Origin: Candidatus Pelagibacter communis
GTDB lineage: Bacteria; Pseudomonadota; Alphaproteobacteria; Pelagibacterales; Pelagibacteraceae
DNA: 48,534 bases
Reading direction: 5' to 3'
NCBI RefSeq assembly: GCF_001179945.1
Contig: NZ_CVSG01000012.1
Span: 1-48,534 of the forward strand
Of this stretch, positions 40,041-47,535 are shown one piece after another (within the stretch, counting starts at the first letter, position 1; each line of letters opens with the position of its first letter). Under the pieces are notes generated by a model. The model was not told the origin of the DNA, did no database searches, and saw only the letters and a list, made by a program, of their open reading frames with translations. The translations under genes were made by a program, and so were the position numbers.

Positions 40041-40074
40041 AAAAAAAGGGGGCGCAAATACGCCCCCTTTTATG
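40041..40074 (-). terminator. Hairpin with U-tract between dctP and dctQ
   Basis: Read on the minus strand, AAAAGGGGGCG pairs with CGCCCCCTTTT around a six-base loop (40044-40071) and is followed by a run of seven U. This is the strongest intrinsic-terminator shape in the window. It lies inside the dctP-dctQ-dctM unit, so it probably works as a partial terminator or 3' stabiliser that leaves more dctP mRNA than permease mRNA. On the plus strand only four T follow the stem. Confidence 0.85.
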
Positions 40075-40086
40075 TTTAAAATATAA

Positions 40087-41235
40087 TTAAATTTTAACTT
40101 TTGCTATTGAACCGAACTCATTCTCGTAAGCCAACTTGTAATTAGGTTGGTTCATGAGTAAGTATTTCATAACTCTCTTAGCATAAGCTTTTTGTGAGTC
40201 TACAATCTTTTTAAAGAATGGATCTTTCTTATTGAAATCACCAATTACTTTATCCCAACCTTTTAGTTGTTGAGCTAAGATCGCATCTGACGTTTGATAC
40301 ACATTTACTTTGTGCTGATTCATCAATTTAGATAAGTCAGCTGAGTATCTTACTAATGCTTTAAAGTAGTTATCACTGTTCGCAGCATAAGCAGCATTTT
40401 TTAGGATAGCCTGATGTTTAGGCGATAATCCGTTAAATGTCTTCTTATTTACTGGGATTTCAAACATCTCTTGAGATTGGTGGAAGCTTCCTAAGTGATA
40501 ATGCTTAGAAACATCTTGCATACCAAACTGAGAGTCTGAAGTTGGGTTGTTAAACTCAGCAGCTTCAATCAAACCTGTCTTCATTGCAGGCTGAATTTCT
40601 CCACCTGGTAATTGTCTTACAACCATTCCCATTGCTGTTAATACGTTAGTAGCTAATCCTACTGTTCTGTACTTCATACCTTTTACATCAGATACTTTTG
40701 TTACGTTCTTTTTGAACCATCCAAAAGGCTGTGCAGGCATTGGCATATGGAAGAAACCAATATAGTCGAAACCAACTTTTGCAAGTGTTTCATCATAAAG
40801 TTTTCTACCTCCACCATACTCTATCCATCCCATAATTTCTTGAGATGACATTCCGTATGACGGACCAGTACCGAATAGAGAAGCTGCTGGATTTTTTCCA
40901 TACCAGTAAGCTGTTACCCAGTGTCCCATATCAAGCACACCTGAACTTACCGCTTGTCCAATTTCCGAAGTCTTAACTACAGCTCCAACTGGCTGAAGAT
41001 CAATCTTTAATTCACCTCCAGACATGTCGCCTACCATTTTTGCGTAGTCGCCAGCCATTTCAAAGAAAATGTTAGCGCCTGACGGCCAAGCCGCTTGCAT
41101 CTTTAAAGTTTGCGGAGCACCAAATGCAATGTTAGGCATTGCAACTGTTGCTGCTGCTGCAGCACCCGTAGCTGCTGCTGCTTTAAAGAACTTACGTCTT
41201 GATGGAGTTTTTACTCCTTTTTTTATTTTTGACAT
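40087..41235 (-). CDS. dctP: TRAP transporter substrate-binding protein, TakP/lactate-type
   Basis: This periplasmic receptor feeds the DctQM permease. The 382-residue precursor begins with a twin-arginine signal (SRRKFFKAAAATGAAAA, then AFGA as a cleavage site near residue 40). The mature part resembles the branch that binds 2-oxo and 2-hydroxy monocarboxylates: QAAWPSGANIFFEMA, GELKIDLQPVGAVVK, WIEYGGGRKLYDE, the arginine in MKYRTVGLATNV that usually contacts the carboxylate, and EAAEFNNPTSDSQFGM. Neighbouring glycolate/lactate oxidation genes agree with such substrates. The ligand itself is inferred. An unusually good ribosome site precedes it and a hairpin follows, both fitting high expression. 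Confidence 0.9.
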   Translation of the reverse strand: MSKIKKGVKTPSRRKFFKAAAATGAAAAATVAMPNIAFGAPQTLKMQAAWPSGANIFFEMAGDYAKMVGDMSGGELKIDLQPVGAVVKTSEIGQAVSSGVLDMGHWVTAYWYGKNPAASLFGTGPSYGMSSQEIMGWIEYGGGRKLYDETLAKVGFDYIGFFHMPMPAQPFGWFKKNVTKVSDVKGMKYRTVGLATNVLTAMGMVVRQLPGGEIQPAMKTGLIEAAEFNNPTSDSQFGMQDVSKHYHLGSFHQSQEMFEIPVNKKTFNGLSPKHQAILKNAAYAANSDNYFKALVRYSADLSKLMNQHKVNVYQTSDAILAQQLKGWDKVIGDFNKKDPFFKKIVDSQKAYAKRVMKYLLMNQPNYKLAYENEFGSIAKVKI

Positions 41236-41239
41236 ATGT

Positions 41240-41244
41240 CCTCC
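41240..41244 (-). promoter_or_regulatory. Strong Shine-Dalgarno before dctP
   Basis: On the minus strand GGAGG lies four bases before the dctP ATG, inside ACGGAGGACATATG. Most genes in this window lack such a match, so this site marks dctP as strongly translated and fixes its start. The rest of the 112-base spacer (41236-41347) is AT-rich, with no convincing riboswitch fold seen. Confidence 0.6.
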
Positions 41245-41347
41245 GTTAGTTAATTAACTGAAATATTTAAGCACAATCTCAAATCAGAGTCTCGACTTAT
41301 TTTAGAATAATTTTAAAGTAAAATAATAGATTCAATCTATAGGTGTG

Positions 41348-42304
41348 CTAATTAACTTGATCTTGTGGTTTATTTCCAGAGAAGAAGTCTTCTAAATTTT
41401 TCGTAGCTCTAAACGCCATGTCCCACCTAGTTCTTTTTGTTGCGCTTCCTAAATGTGGAAGTAAGAAAATATTTTTTAATTTTAAATACTCTGGATGAAT
41501 TTTTGGCTCACCATTGTAAACATCTAAACCGTAAGCAAATACTTTTCCACTTTTCAATGCTTCGATCATAGCATCATCGTCAACTATATCTCCTCTTGCT
41601 GCGTTACCTACAACAGTATTTTCTTCTAGATAGCTTAGCGTTTCTTTATTCACAAGTTTTGTTGTTTCTGGAGTTGCAGGACAATTAATTGATAAAAATT
41701 CACTTTGTTTAAAAAGGCTTTTTAAATCTTTATGATAAATTGCACCATCTTCCAATTCTGGTGAAAGTTTAGATCTATTATGATAATGAATTTCCATATT
41801 AAAAGCCTTAGCTCTTTTAGCAACTGCCCTTCCTATTCTACCCATTCCTAATATTCCTAGTTTTTTATTAGACATTTGTTTTCCTAACAAGAAATCCCAT
41901 GACCATTTCCAATTTTGAGTTTCAGCTGCTAGACGTCCCTCATAAGCTTTTCTAGAAGCACCTAGTAAAAGTAAAATCTGAATATCTGCTGTAGCATCTG
42001 TAAGTACGTCGGGTGTATTCGTTACAGTAATTCCTTTTTCTTTTGCAGCTTTTATATCTATATTTCCAAAACCAACTGCGCCATTAGCAATAATTTTTAT
42101 GGAACTCGAAAGTTTAGAGATGGTATCAGCGCTGATAGGATCAGATACAGAACTTAATATCCCGTCAAAATTTTTGGAGCCATCTATTATTTCTTGAGGT
42201 TTATAAATCTTATCGTCTTTATTTAAAGTAACTTCAAATAATTCTTTAAGTTTCTCCTCATTTTCTTTGAGAAGTCTTCTTGTAACGAAAATCTTTTTTT
42301 TCAT
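41348..42304 (-). CDS. D-2-hydroxyacid dehydrogenase, probable glyoxylate/hydroxypyruvate reductase
   Basis: The 318-residue enzyme interconverts 2-oxo and D-2-hydroxy acids with NAD(P)H. It has NGAVGFGNIDIKAAKEKGI, the Rossmann motif GILGMGRIGRAVAKRA, and the catalytic triad elements: arginine in NAARGDIVDDD, glutamate in DVYNGEPKI, histidine in LPHLGSATKRTR. The GRIGRAVAKRAKAF and LPHLGSAT segments match glyoxylate reductases (GyaR-like) better than phosphoglycerate or formate dehydrogenases. It follows glcF by one base, so it likely recycles glyoxylate made by GlcDEF or acts on related oxo acids. Confidence 0.85.
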   Translation of the reverse strand: MKKKIFVTRRLLKENEEKLKELFEVTLNKDDKIYKPQEIIDGSKNFDGILSSVSDPISADTISKLSSSIKIIANGAVGFGNIDIKAAKEKGITVTNTPDVLTDATADIQILLLLGASRKAYEGRLAAETQNWKWSWDFLLGKQMSNKKLGILGMGRIGRAVAKRAKAFNMEIHYHNRSKLSPELEDGAIYHKDLKSLFKQSEFLSINCPATPETTKLVNKETLSYLEENTVVGNAARGDIVDDDAMIEALKSGKVFAYGLDVYNGEPKIHPEYLKLKNIFLLPHLGSATKRTRWDMAFRATKNLEDFFSGNKPQDQVN

Positions 42305-42305
42305 T

Positions 42306-43604
42306 TTAAAAATTATTTAGTTTATACGGCTTGGGTCCTCCGGTAAACCAATCAAGTAACTCTACGGTATGGATAATTGGTATTCGAGTACCAGCTGAAA
42401 TTTGTGTCATACAACCAATATTACCTGTTGAAATAAAATCAGGTGAAATCTTTTCTATATTATTTACCTTATTCTTTAAAAGTGATTTAGCCATTTTTTG
42501 ATGTAAAATATTGTAAGTACCAGCAGACCCACAGCATAAATGTCCCTCAGGAATATCCAATACCTCGTTACCAGTTTTTGAAATTAAATCTTTTGGTTGA
42601 TCATGAACTTTCTGTCCATGTTGCATTGAACATGCTGAATGGTACGCTATCCTGTATTTTTTTTCAGAATTTAAATTTATGTTTAGCTTTAAGTTTTCAT
42701 CAAGATACTCAGTAATATCTTTAGTTAGTTCTGAGATTTTTTTAGCTTTCTTTTTTAGGTCTTTATCATTTTTAAAAATATGACCATAATCTTTTAATGT
42801 TGTACCGCATCCAGATGTGTTACTTATTATCGCATCTAATCCATTTTGTAGATACTCGTCGTGCCAGCTTTCAATATTATTTTTAAATGAATCGTGTGCT
42901 AATTTTTGTTTACCCAAATGATGATTTAAAGACCCACAACAATTAATATCTGGCATCACAACAACTTCAACATTGTGCCTATTAAGAAGTCTTATAGTAG
43001 CTTCGTTTATTTCAGGAGAAATAACTCTTTGAACACAACCAGTCAATAAAGCGACCCTTGAAACCTTCTTGCCTTTTTTAACTTCGTAAACTTTCTGCTC
43101 TTTCAATTTTTTTCCTGGGATCTTATCTGGCATTAAATTTAATGCGTTTCTAATAAATTTTGGAAATAAAAAACTAAATGGTTTTATTAATTTAGAAGAT
43201 AATGCCATTAACAAAAAGACTTTTGGTCTTGGCAAAACAAACGAAAGTATATTTCTAAATACTCTATCCAAAAAAGGTCTCTTGTAAGTTTCCTCAACGT
43301 AATTTCTGCCATGGTCAATTAAATGCATATAGTTTACCCCTGAAGGGCAAGTCGTCATACATGAGTAACAGGATAAACAGCTATCAATGTGTTTTGCTAT
43401 TTCTTTTGTGGCTGGTTTTTTATTCTCTAACATATCTTTAATAAGATATATTCTTCCTCTTGGTCCTTCTAACTCCTCTCCATTTACTTGATAAGTAGGG
43501 CAAGTAGCATTACACATTCCGCAATGAACACATTTTCTTATAATTGTTTCACTTGTTTTATTGTCTTTGTTTAAAAGTTGTTTATCAGTAAATGAAGTTT
43601 GCAT
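42306..43604 (-). CDS. glcF: Glycolate oxidase iron-sulfur subunit
   Basis: GlcF passes electrons from the GlcD/GlcE flavoproteins towards quinone. The 432-residue protein has two 4Fe-4S motifs, CVHCGMCNATCP at about 25-36 and CLSCYSCMTTCPSG at about 77-90, and two cysteine-rich CCG domains (DINCCGSLNHH and LCCGSAGTYN). LEGPRGRIYLIKDMLE is conserved. Its ATG directly follows the glcE stop. Confidence 0.95.
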   Translation of the reverse strand: MQTSFTDKQLLNKDNKTSETIIRKCVHCGMCNATCPTYQVNGEELEGPRGRIYLIKDMLENKKPATKEIAKHIDSCLSCYSCMTTCPSGVNYMHLIDHGRNYVEETYKRPFLDRVFRNILSFVLPRPKVFLLMALSSKLIKPFSFLFPKFIRNALNLMPDKIPGKKLKEQKVYEVKKGKKVSRVALLTGCVQRVISPEINEATIRLLNRHNVEVVVMPDINCCGSLNHHLGKQKLAHDSFKNNIESWHDEYLQNGLDAIISNTSGCGTTLKDYGHIFKNDKDLKKKAKKISELTKDITEYLDENLKLNINLNSEKKYRIAYHSACSMQHGQKVHDQPKDLISKTGNEVLDIPEGHLCCGSAGTYNILHQKMAKSLLKNKVNNIEKISPDFISTGNIGCMTQISAGTRIPIIHTVELLDWFTGGPKPYKLNNF

Positions 43605-44864
43605 TTAAATTCCTGTGTACATTTTTCCCGGGTTAAAAATTCTCTTAGGATCAAAACTCCTTTTTATTTTTTCACTTATTTTATACTTAATTGGATCTAT
43701 TGTAAAAACGTCTGCAGAAGCCTTTAGATCCTCCTCAATTTTAATGATTGTGTAATAACCATGATGTTTTTTCACTATTTGTTTAGTTTCATTAAGTATT
43801 TTGCTATTAATCTCATTAAAGGCCATCCAAACCAAACTTCCTCCCCAATCTATAAAATAATTTACATCATTGCTTTTAAGTTTTTGGATGACTTGTAGGG
43901 TCTCACTTATTGGTACAACTATTCTGAGTAAATTGCTTTTTAAATTTTTAAAAACTTCTAAATTTTTTGTTCTATTCCAAAAAATATTACTTTGTTCAGT
44001 GTCTAAAATTGATATTTCCTGGCTTAAGAGTTTAAGTTCTTTAGATAACCTATCAATTCTTTGGTCCACAGAGTTTGTCGGGCCTTCAATCCTTATAGCT
44101 GTTAAGCCACCTTCATGGGTAAGATCATTTAAAATAAAATTTTTTCCAAAATAATCCGGGTAAAATACACCTCCAGATGGATCTGTTGAAGAAGAAAGAG
44201 ATTGACCGAGATAGCTCAGTGCTTTTTTAAGGTGAGGATTTTTTATAACCAAAGTTTTACTTGTCTCGGGTTTTGGTAAAACTTTAATTGAAAGCTCTGT
44301 TAATATGGAAAGTGTTCCGAATGATCCTGATAACAGTTTACATAAATCATACCCAGTGACATTTTTTACAACAGTGCCCCCGGATTTAATAGTTTCACCT
44401 TTTCCATTTAAACCTTGAAAACCTAATACATGATCCCTAACACTTCCAACTTTAAATCTTCTTGATCCAGCAAAATTACAAGAAACAACTCCACCGATAG
44501 AACCGCTATTGCTTTCTCCACTAAACAAATAACCGAAATCATTAGGTTCAAATGCTAATTGTTGATTATTTTTATCCAATTGCTTAACTATTTCTTTTAT
44601 TGGAGTTCCTGCTTTAACTTTTATATAAAGTTCTTCAGGCTTATACTCGATTACGCCGCTGTAACTCGAAAGGTCTAGTGTTTTTTCGGATTGAAAGTTT
44701 CTACCAATTTTATTTTTAGATTTTAGGCCATTAATTTCTAGAGGGATGTTTTTTTTGAAACAATTTTTTACTATTTCAACTATCTCCTCTCTAGTTGATG
44801 GTTTAAAAACGTTCTGATTAAAATCTAGGGATGTCTGGGAACTTTGTTTTTCCTCCATGGACAT
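43605..44864 (-). CDS. glcE: Glycolate oxidase FAD-binding subunit GlcE
   Basis: GlcE is the second, shorter FAD_binding_4 subunit. I chose ATG 44864, preceded by an AGGAAGG sequence 8-9 bases upstream, giving 419 residues. The frame is open to a GTG at 44885. The FAD-binding half has PSTREEIVEIVKNC, GESNSGSIGGVVSCNFAGSRR, VRDHVLGFQGLNGKGE and GGTVVKNVTGYDLCKLLSGSFG, and the C terminus has the family end FDPKRIFNPGKMYTG. It overlaps the glcD 3' end by 47 bases, a long overlap even for this genome. Confidence 0.93.
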   Translation of the reverse strand: MSMEEKQSSQTSLDFNQNVFKPSTREEIVEIVKNCFKKNIPLEINGLKSKNKIGRNFQSEKTLDLSSYSGVIEYKPEELYIKVKAGTPIKEIVKQLDKNNQQLAFEPNDFGYLFSGESNSGSIGGVVSCNFAGSRRFKVGSVRDHVLGFQGLNGKGETIKSGGTVVKNVTGYDLCKLLSGSFGTLSILTELSIKVLPKPETSKTLVIKNPHLKKALSYLGQSLSSSTDPSGGVFYPDYFGKNFILNDLTHEGGLTAIRIEGPTNSVDQRIDRLSKELKLLSQEISILDTEQSNIFWNRTKNLEVFKNLKSNLLRIVVPISETLQVIQKLKSNDVNYFIDWGGSLVWMAFNEINSKILNETKQIVKKHHGYYTIIKIEEDLKASADVFTIDPIKYKISEKIKRSFDPKRIFNPGKMYTGI

Positions 44865-46314
44865 GAACTCTTCCTTCCTCAGCACATTTTCTAAGTATTG
44901 GATAAACTTTGCCTGGATTTAATAATGAATTAGGATCTAAAGCTACCTTAATTGTCAATTGTTGTTGAATATCTTTATCATTGAAAGCTTCGCACATTAA
45001 TTCTCTTTTCTCTATTCCAACACCATGTTCACCAGTAAGTGCGCCACCTACTTTTACGCAGTATTTAAGTATATCCGCCCCAAACTCCTCACATTTCCTT
45101 AAAGACTCTTTATCATTTGCATCAAACATTATTAAGGGATGAAGATTTCCATCGCCTGCATGAAAAGCGTTAGCAACTGGCAAATTATATTTTTTAGACA
45201 ACCTTGTGATTTCATTCAAAACCTCTGCTAATTTTCCTCTTGGTATCGAACCGTCCATACACATATAATCAGGTGCTAAAACACCACAAGCTGGGAAAGC
45301 TGCTTTTCTTCCTGCCCAAAATTTTAATCTTTCCTCTTTTGATTTATTTACTTTTAGACTTGAAGAATTATTTTTTTCTGCAATCTCTTTTACTTTTTGA
45401 ATATAAGCTTCAACCTCATGCTCTGTTCCATCAAATTCTATTATCATTATTGCCTCAGCGTCTGTTGGATAACCAGCTTTGGAATAATCATTAGTAGCTT
45501 TCGTTAAAGCCTTGTCCATTATTTCGCAGCCTGCAGGTATACAACCTTTAGCAATTATTTCTGCAACACAATTACCTGCATCTTCAATAGTTGGAAAACC
45601 TATCAAAGCTGCTTTCACAACCTCAGGAGACTTTAAAATTTTTACAGTGACTTCCGTGATCACTCCTAGAAGACCCTCTGAACCTGTCATCAAACCTAAA
45701 AAGTCATAGCCTTCAGCGTCCATCGCTTTTCCTCCGAATCTAGTAATTGTGCCATCCATCAAAACTACTTCGATACCTAAAAGGTTATTTGTAGTAGCTC
45801 CATACTTTAAAGAGTGAACACCCCCAGAATTTTCAGCAACGTTTCCACCAATTGAACAAGCAATTTGGCTAGATGGATCTGGAGCATAGTAAAAACCTTT
45901 GTCTTGAACAGCATGAGTGATTGCTAAGTTTGTTACACAAGGTTGAGTAACTACGCATCTGTTTTCGTAATCAATTTCAATAATTTTGTTGAATTTTCCC
46001 ATTGCCATTAGAACACAGTCCTCTAAAGGTAAAGAGCCGCCTGACAATCCTGTTCCGGCTCCTCTCGGAACTACTTTTACTTTATTTTCATTACAGTATT
46101 TTAAAATTTTGCTAACTTCATCTACAGTTTCAGGCATGACTACAACTAATGGCATTTTTCTATAAGCAGTCAAAGCGTCTGTTTCGAAAGGTCTCAATTC
46201 ATCAAGGTGATGAAGTACATTTTTAGATTTTATAATTTCTTTTAGATCTGAAACAATTTTGTCTTTTTTAGACATTACTACTTCATCAACTTTTGGCATT
46301 TGTAAACTACTCAT
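44818..46314 (-). CDS. glcD: Glycolate oxidase FAD subunit GlcD
   Basis: GlcD is the catalytic flavoprotein oxidising glycolate (or D-lactate) to the oxo acid. ATG 46314 gives 498 residues; an in-frame TTG lies just upstream. Features are VVVMPETVDEVSKILKYC, PRGAGTGLSGGSLP, SSQIACSIGGNVAENSGG, LMTGSEGLLGVITEVTV, NAFHAGDGNLHP and GGALTGEHGVGIEKRE with the metal or substrate histidines. The C-terminal RKCAEEGRVHVHGGKTKFPDIPRF type of end confirms the subunit. It starts eight bases after the aminotransferase. Confidence 0.95.
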   Translation of the reverse strand: MSSLQMPKVDEVVMSKKDKIVSDLKEIIKSKNVLHHLDELRPFETDALTAYRKMPLVVVMPETVDEVSKILKYCNENKVKVVPRGAGTGLSGGSLPLEDCVLMAMGKFNKIIEIDYENRCVVTQPCVTNLAITHAVQDKGFYYAPDPSSQIACSIGGNVAENSGGVHSLKYGATTNNLLGIEVVLMDGTITRFGGKAMDAEGYDFLGLMTGSEGLLGVITEVTVKILKSPEVVKAALIGFPTIEDAGNCVAEIIAKGCIPAGCEIMDKALTKATNDYSKAGYPTDAEAIMIIEFDGTEHEVEAYIQKVKEIAEKNNSSSLKVNKSKEERLKFWAGRKAAFPACGVLAPDYMCMDGSIPRGKLAEVLNEITRLSKKYNLPVANAFHAGDGNLHPLIMFDANDKESLRKCEEFGADILKYCVKVGGALTGEHGVGIEKRELMCEAFNDKDIQQQLTIKVALDPNSLLNPGKVYPILRKCAEEGRVHVHGGKTKFPDIPRF

Positions 46315-46322
46315 AATCAATT

Positions 46323-47486
46323 CTACTTAAGCATTTTTGAGATTTTTTCTAGTGCTTTTTGAATGTTATCCCTAGAGGCTGCAAAGCTAAAACGAACGTA
46401 ATCTGTAGATGTTTTTCCAAAAGCTGTTCCAGGTACAATTGCCACACCAGCCTCGTGCATACATTTTTTTGAAAATTCCGACCCACTCATGCCTGTTCCT
46501 TTAACATTTGGAAAAGCATAAAATGCTCCTCCTGGCATGCTACATGTTACTCCTGGTAAATCATTTAATCCTTTGTGAATTAATTTTCTTCTTTGATCAA
46601 ATTTTTCCATCATATGATGAATGGAGTCGTCGGGCCCATCAAGTGCCGCTATTCCAGCAAACTGGGAAGGGGCATTTACGCAAGAAAAACTATTAATTGC
46701 TAATTTTGTTACATGAGAAATTAGTTTTTCTGGCCAGACACTCCAACCCATTCTCCAACCAGTCATTGAGTAAGCTTTACTCCATCCATCTAAAACTATT
46801 AACCTGTCCTGCAAATCAGGATAATTGAAAAAAGTAGGCATTTCTTTTCCATCGAAAATTTGCCTACTATAAATTTCATCACTTAAAATTGTGACATGAG
46901 GATGTTTCTTTAAACCTTCTGCAAGAAAGTCGATTGCTGGTTTTTCAACAAAACTTCCCGTAGGGTTGTTAGGGTTGATCAAAATTACAAGGCGAGTCTT
47001 ATCTGTAATTAAAGATAAAATTTTTTCAGGATCAAACTTTAGGTCTTTTTCTTTTGTTAGGTCATATGGAACTGCTTTAGCGCCAGTATAATTTATCATG
47101 GACTCATAAATTGGAAAACCAGGAGTTGGATGAACTATCTCTGCACCAGGTTCACCAATCATTTGAATAGCAAAATACATTGTAGGTTTACCGCCTGGCA
47201 TAATCATAATTCTTTCAGGATCAACTTCTTTTTTATAAAGACTTTTTATTTTTCGAGAAACTGCCTGTCTACATTCTGTGATACCATTTGCTAAAACATA
47301 TCCGTGGTGACCGTCATCAATAGCTTTTTTCGCTGCATCCATTATGTGTTGAGGTGTTTTAAAATCAGGTTGGCCAAGTCCTAAGTGAATCATTTCTTTT
47401 CCTTGGGCTTCAAGTTTTTTAGCTTCAGCTAAAACGCTAAACGCTGTTTCTGTTCCAAGTCTGTCTAAATTTTTTGCTAATTTCAT
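46323..47486 (-). CDS. Class I PLP-dependent aminotransferase
   Basis: The 387-residue enzyme is a fold-type I aminotransferase of the AspC/alanine group. The PLP lysine lies in VLDGWSKAYSMTGWRMG. The NPNNPTGSFVE loop, ILSDEIYSRQIFDG and the carboxylate-binding arginine in DYVRFSFAASRDN are present, and the N terminus IHLGLGQPDFKTP is typical. The substrate cannot be fixed by motif. Because it sits between lldD and glcDEF, an attractive role is amination of glyoxylate or pyruvate formed by those oxidases. An ordinary aspartate aminotransferase remains possible. Confidence 0.88.
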   Translation of the reverse strand: MKLAKNLDRLGTETAFSVLAEAKKLEAQGKEMIHLGLGQPDFKTPQHIMDAAKKAIDDGHHGYVLANGITECRQAVSRKIKSLYKKEVDPERIMIMPGGKPTMYFAIQMIGEPGAEIVHPTPGFPIYESMINYTGAKAVPYDLTKEKDLKFDPEKILSLITDKTRLVILINPNNPTGSFVEKPAIDFLAEGLKKHPHVTILSDEIYSRQIFDGKEMPTFFNYPDLQDRLIVLDGWSKAYSMTGWRMGWSVWPEKLISHVTKLAINSFSCVNAPSQFAGIAALDGPDDSIHHMMEKFDQRRKLIHKGLNDLPGVTCSMPGGAFYAFPNVKGTGMSGSEFSKKCMHEAGVAIVPGTAFGKTSTDYVRFSFAASRDNIQKALEKISKMLK

Positions 47487-47535
47487 AATCTAAACCTAGT
47501 ATTTATTGACGCTTTTGCAAACTAGTTTTTTTGCA

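Noticed and set aside
41236-41347. Riboswitch upstream of dctP
   Set aside because: The spacer is AT-rich with no stable multi-stem fold or recognisable glycine or SAM riboswitch core; only the ribosome site stands out.
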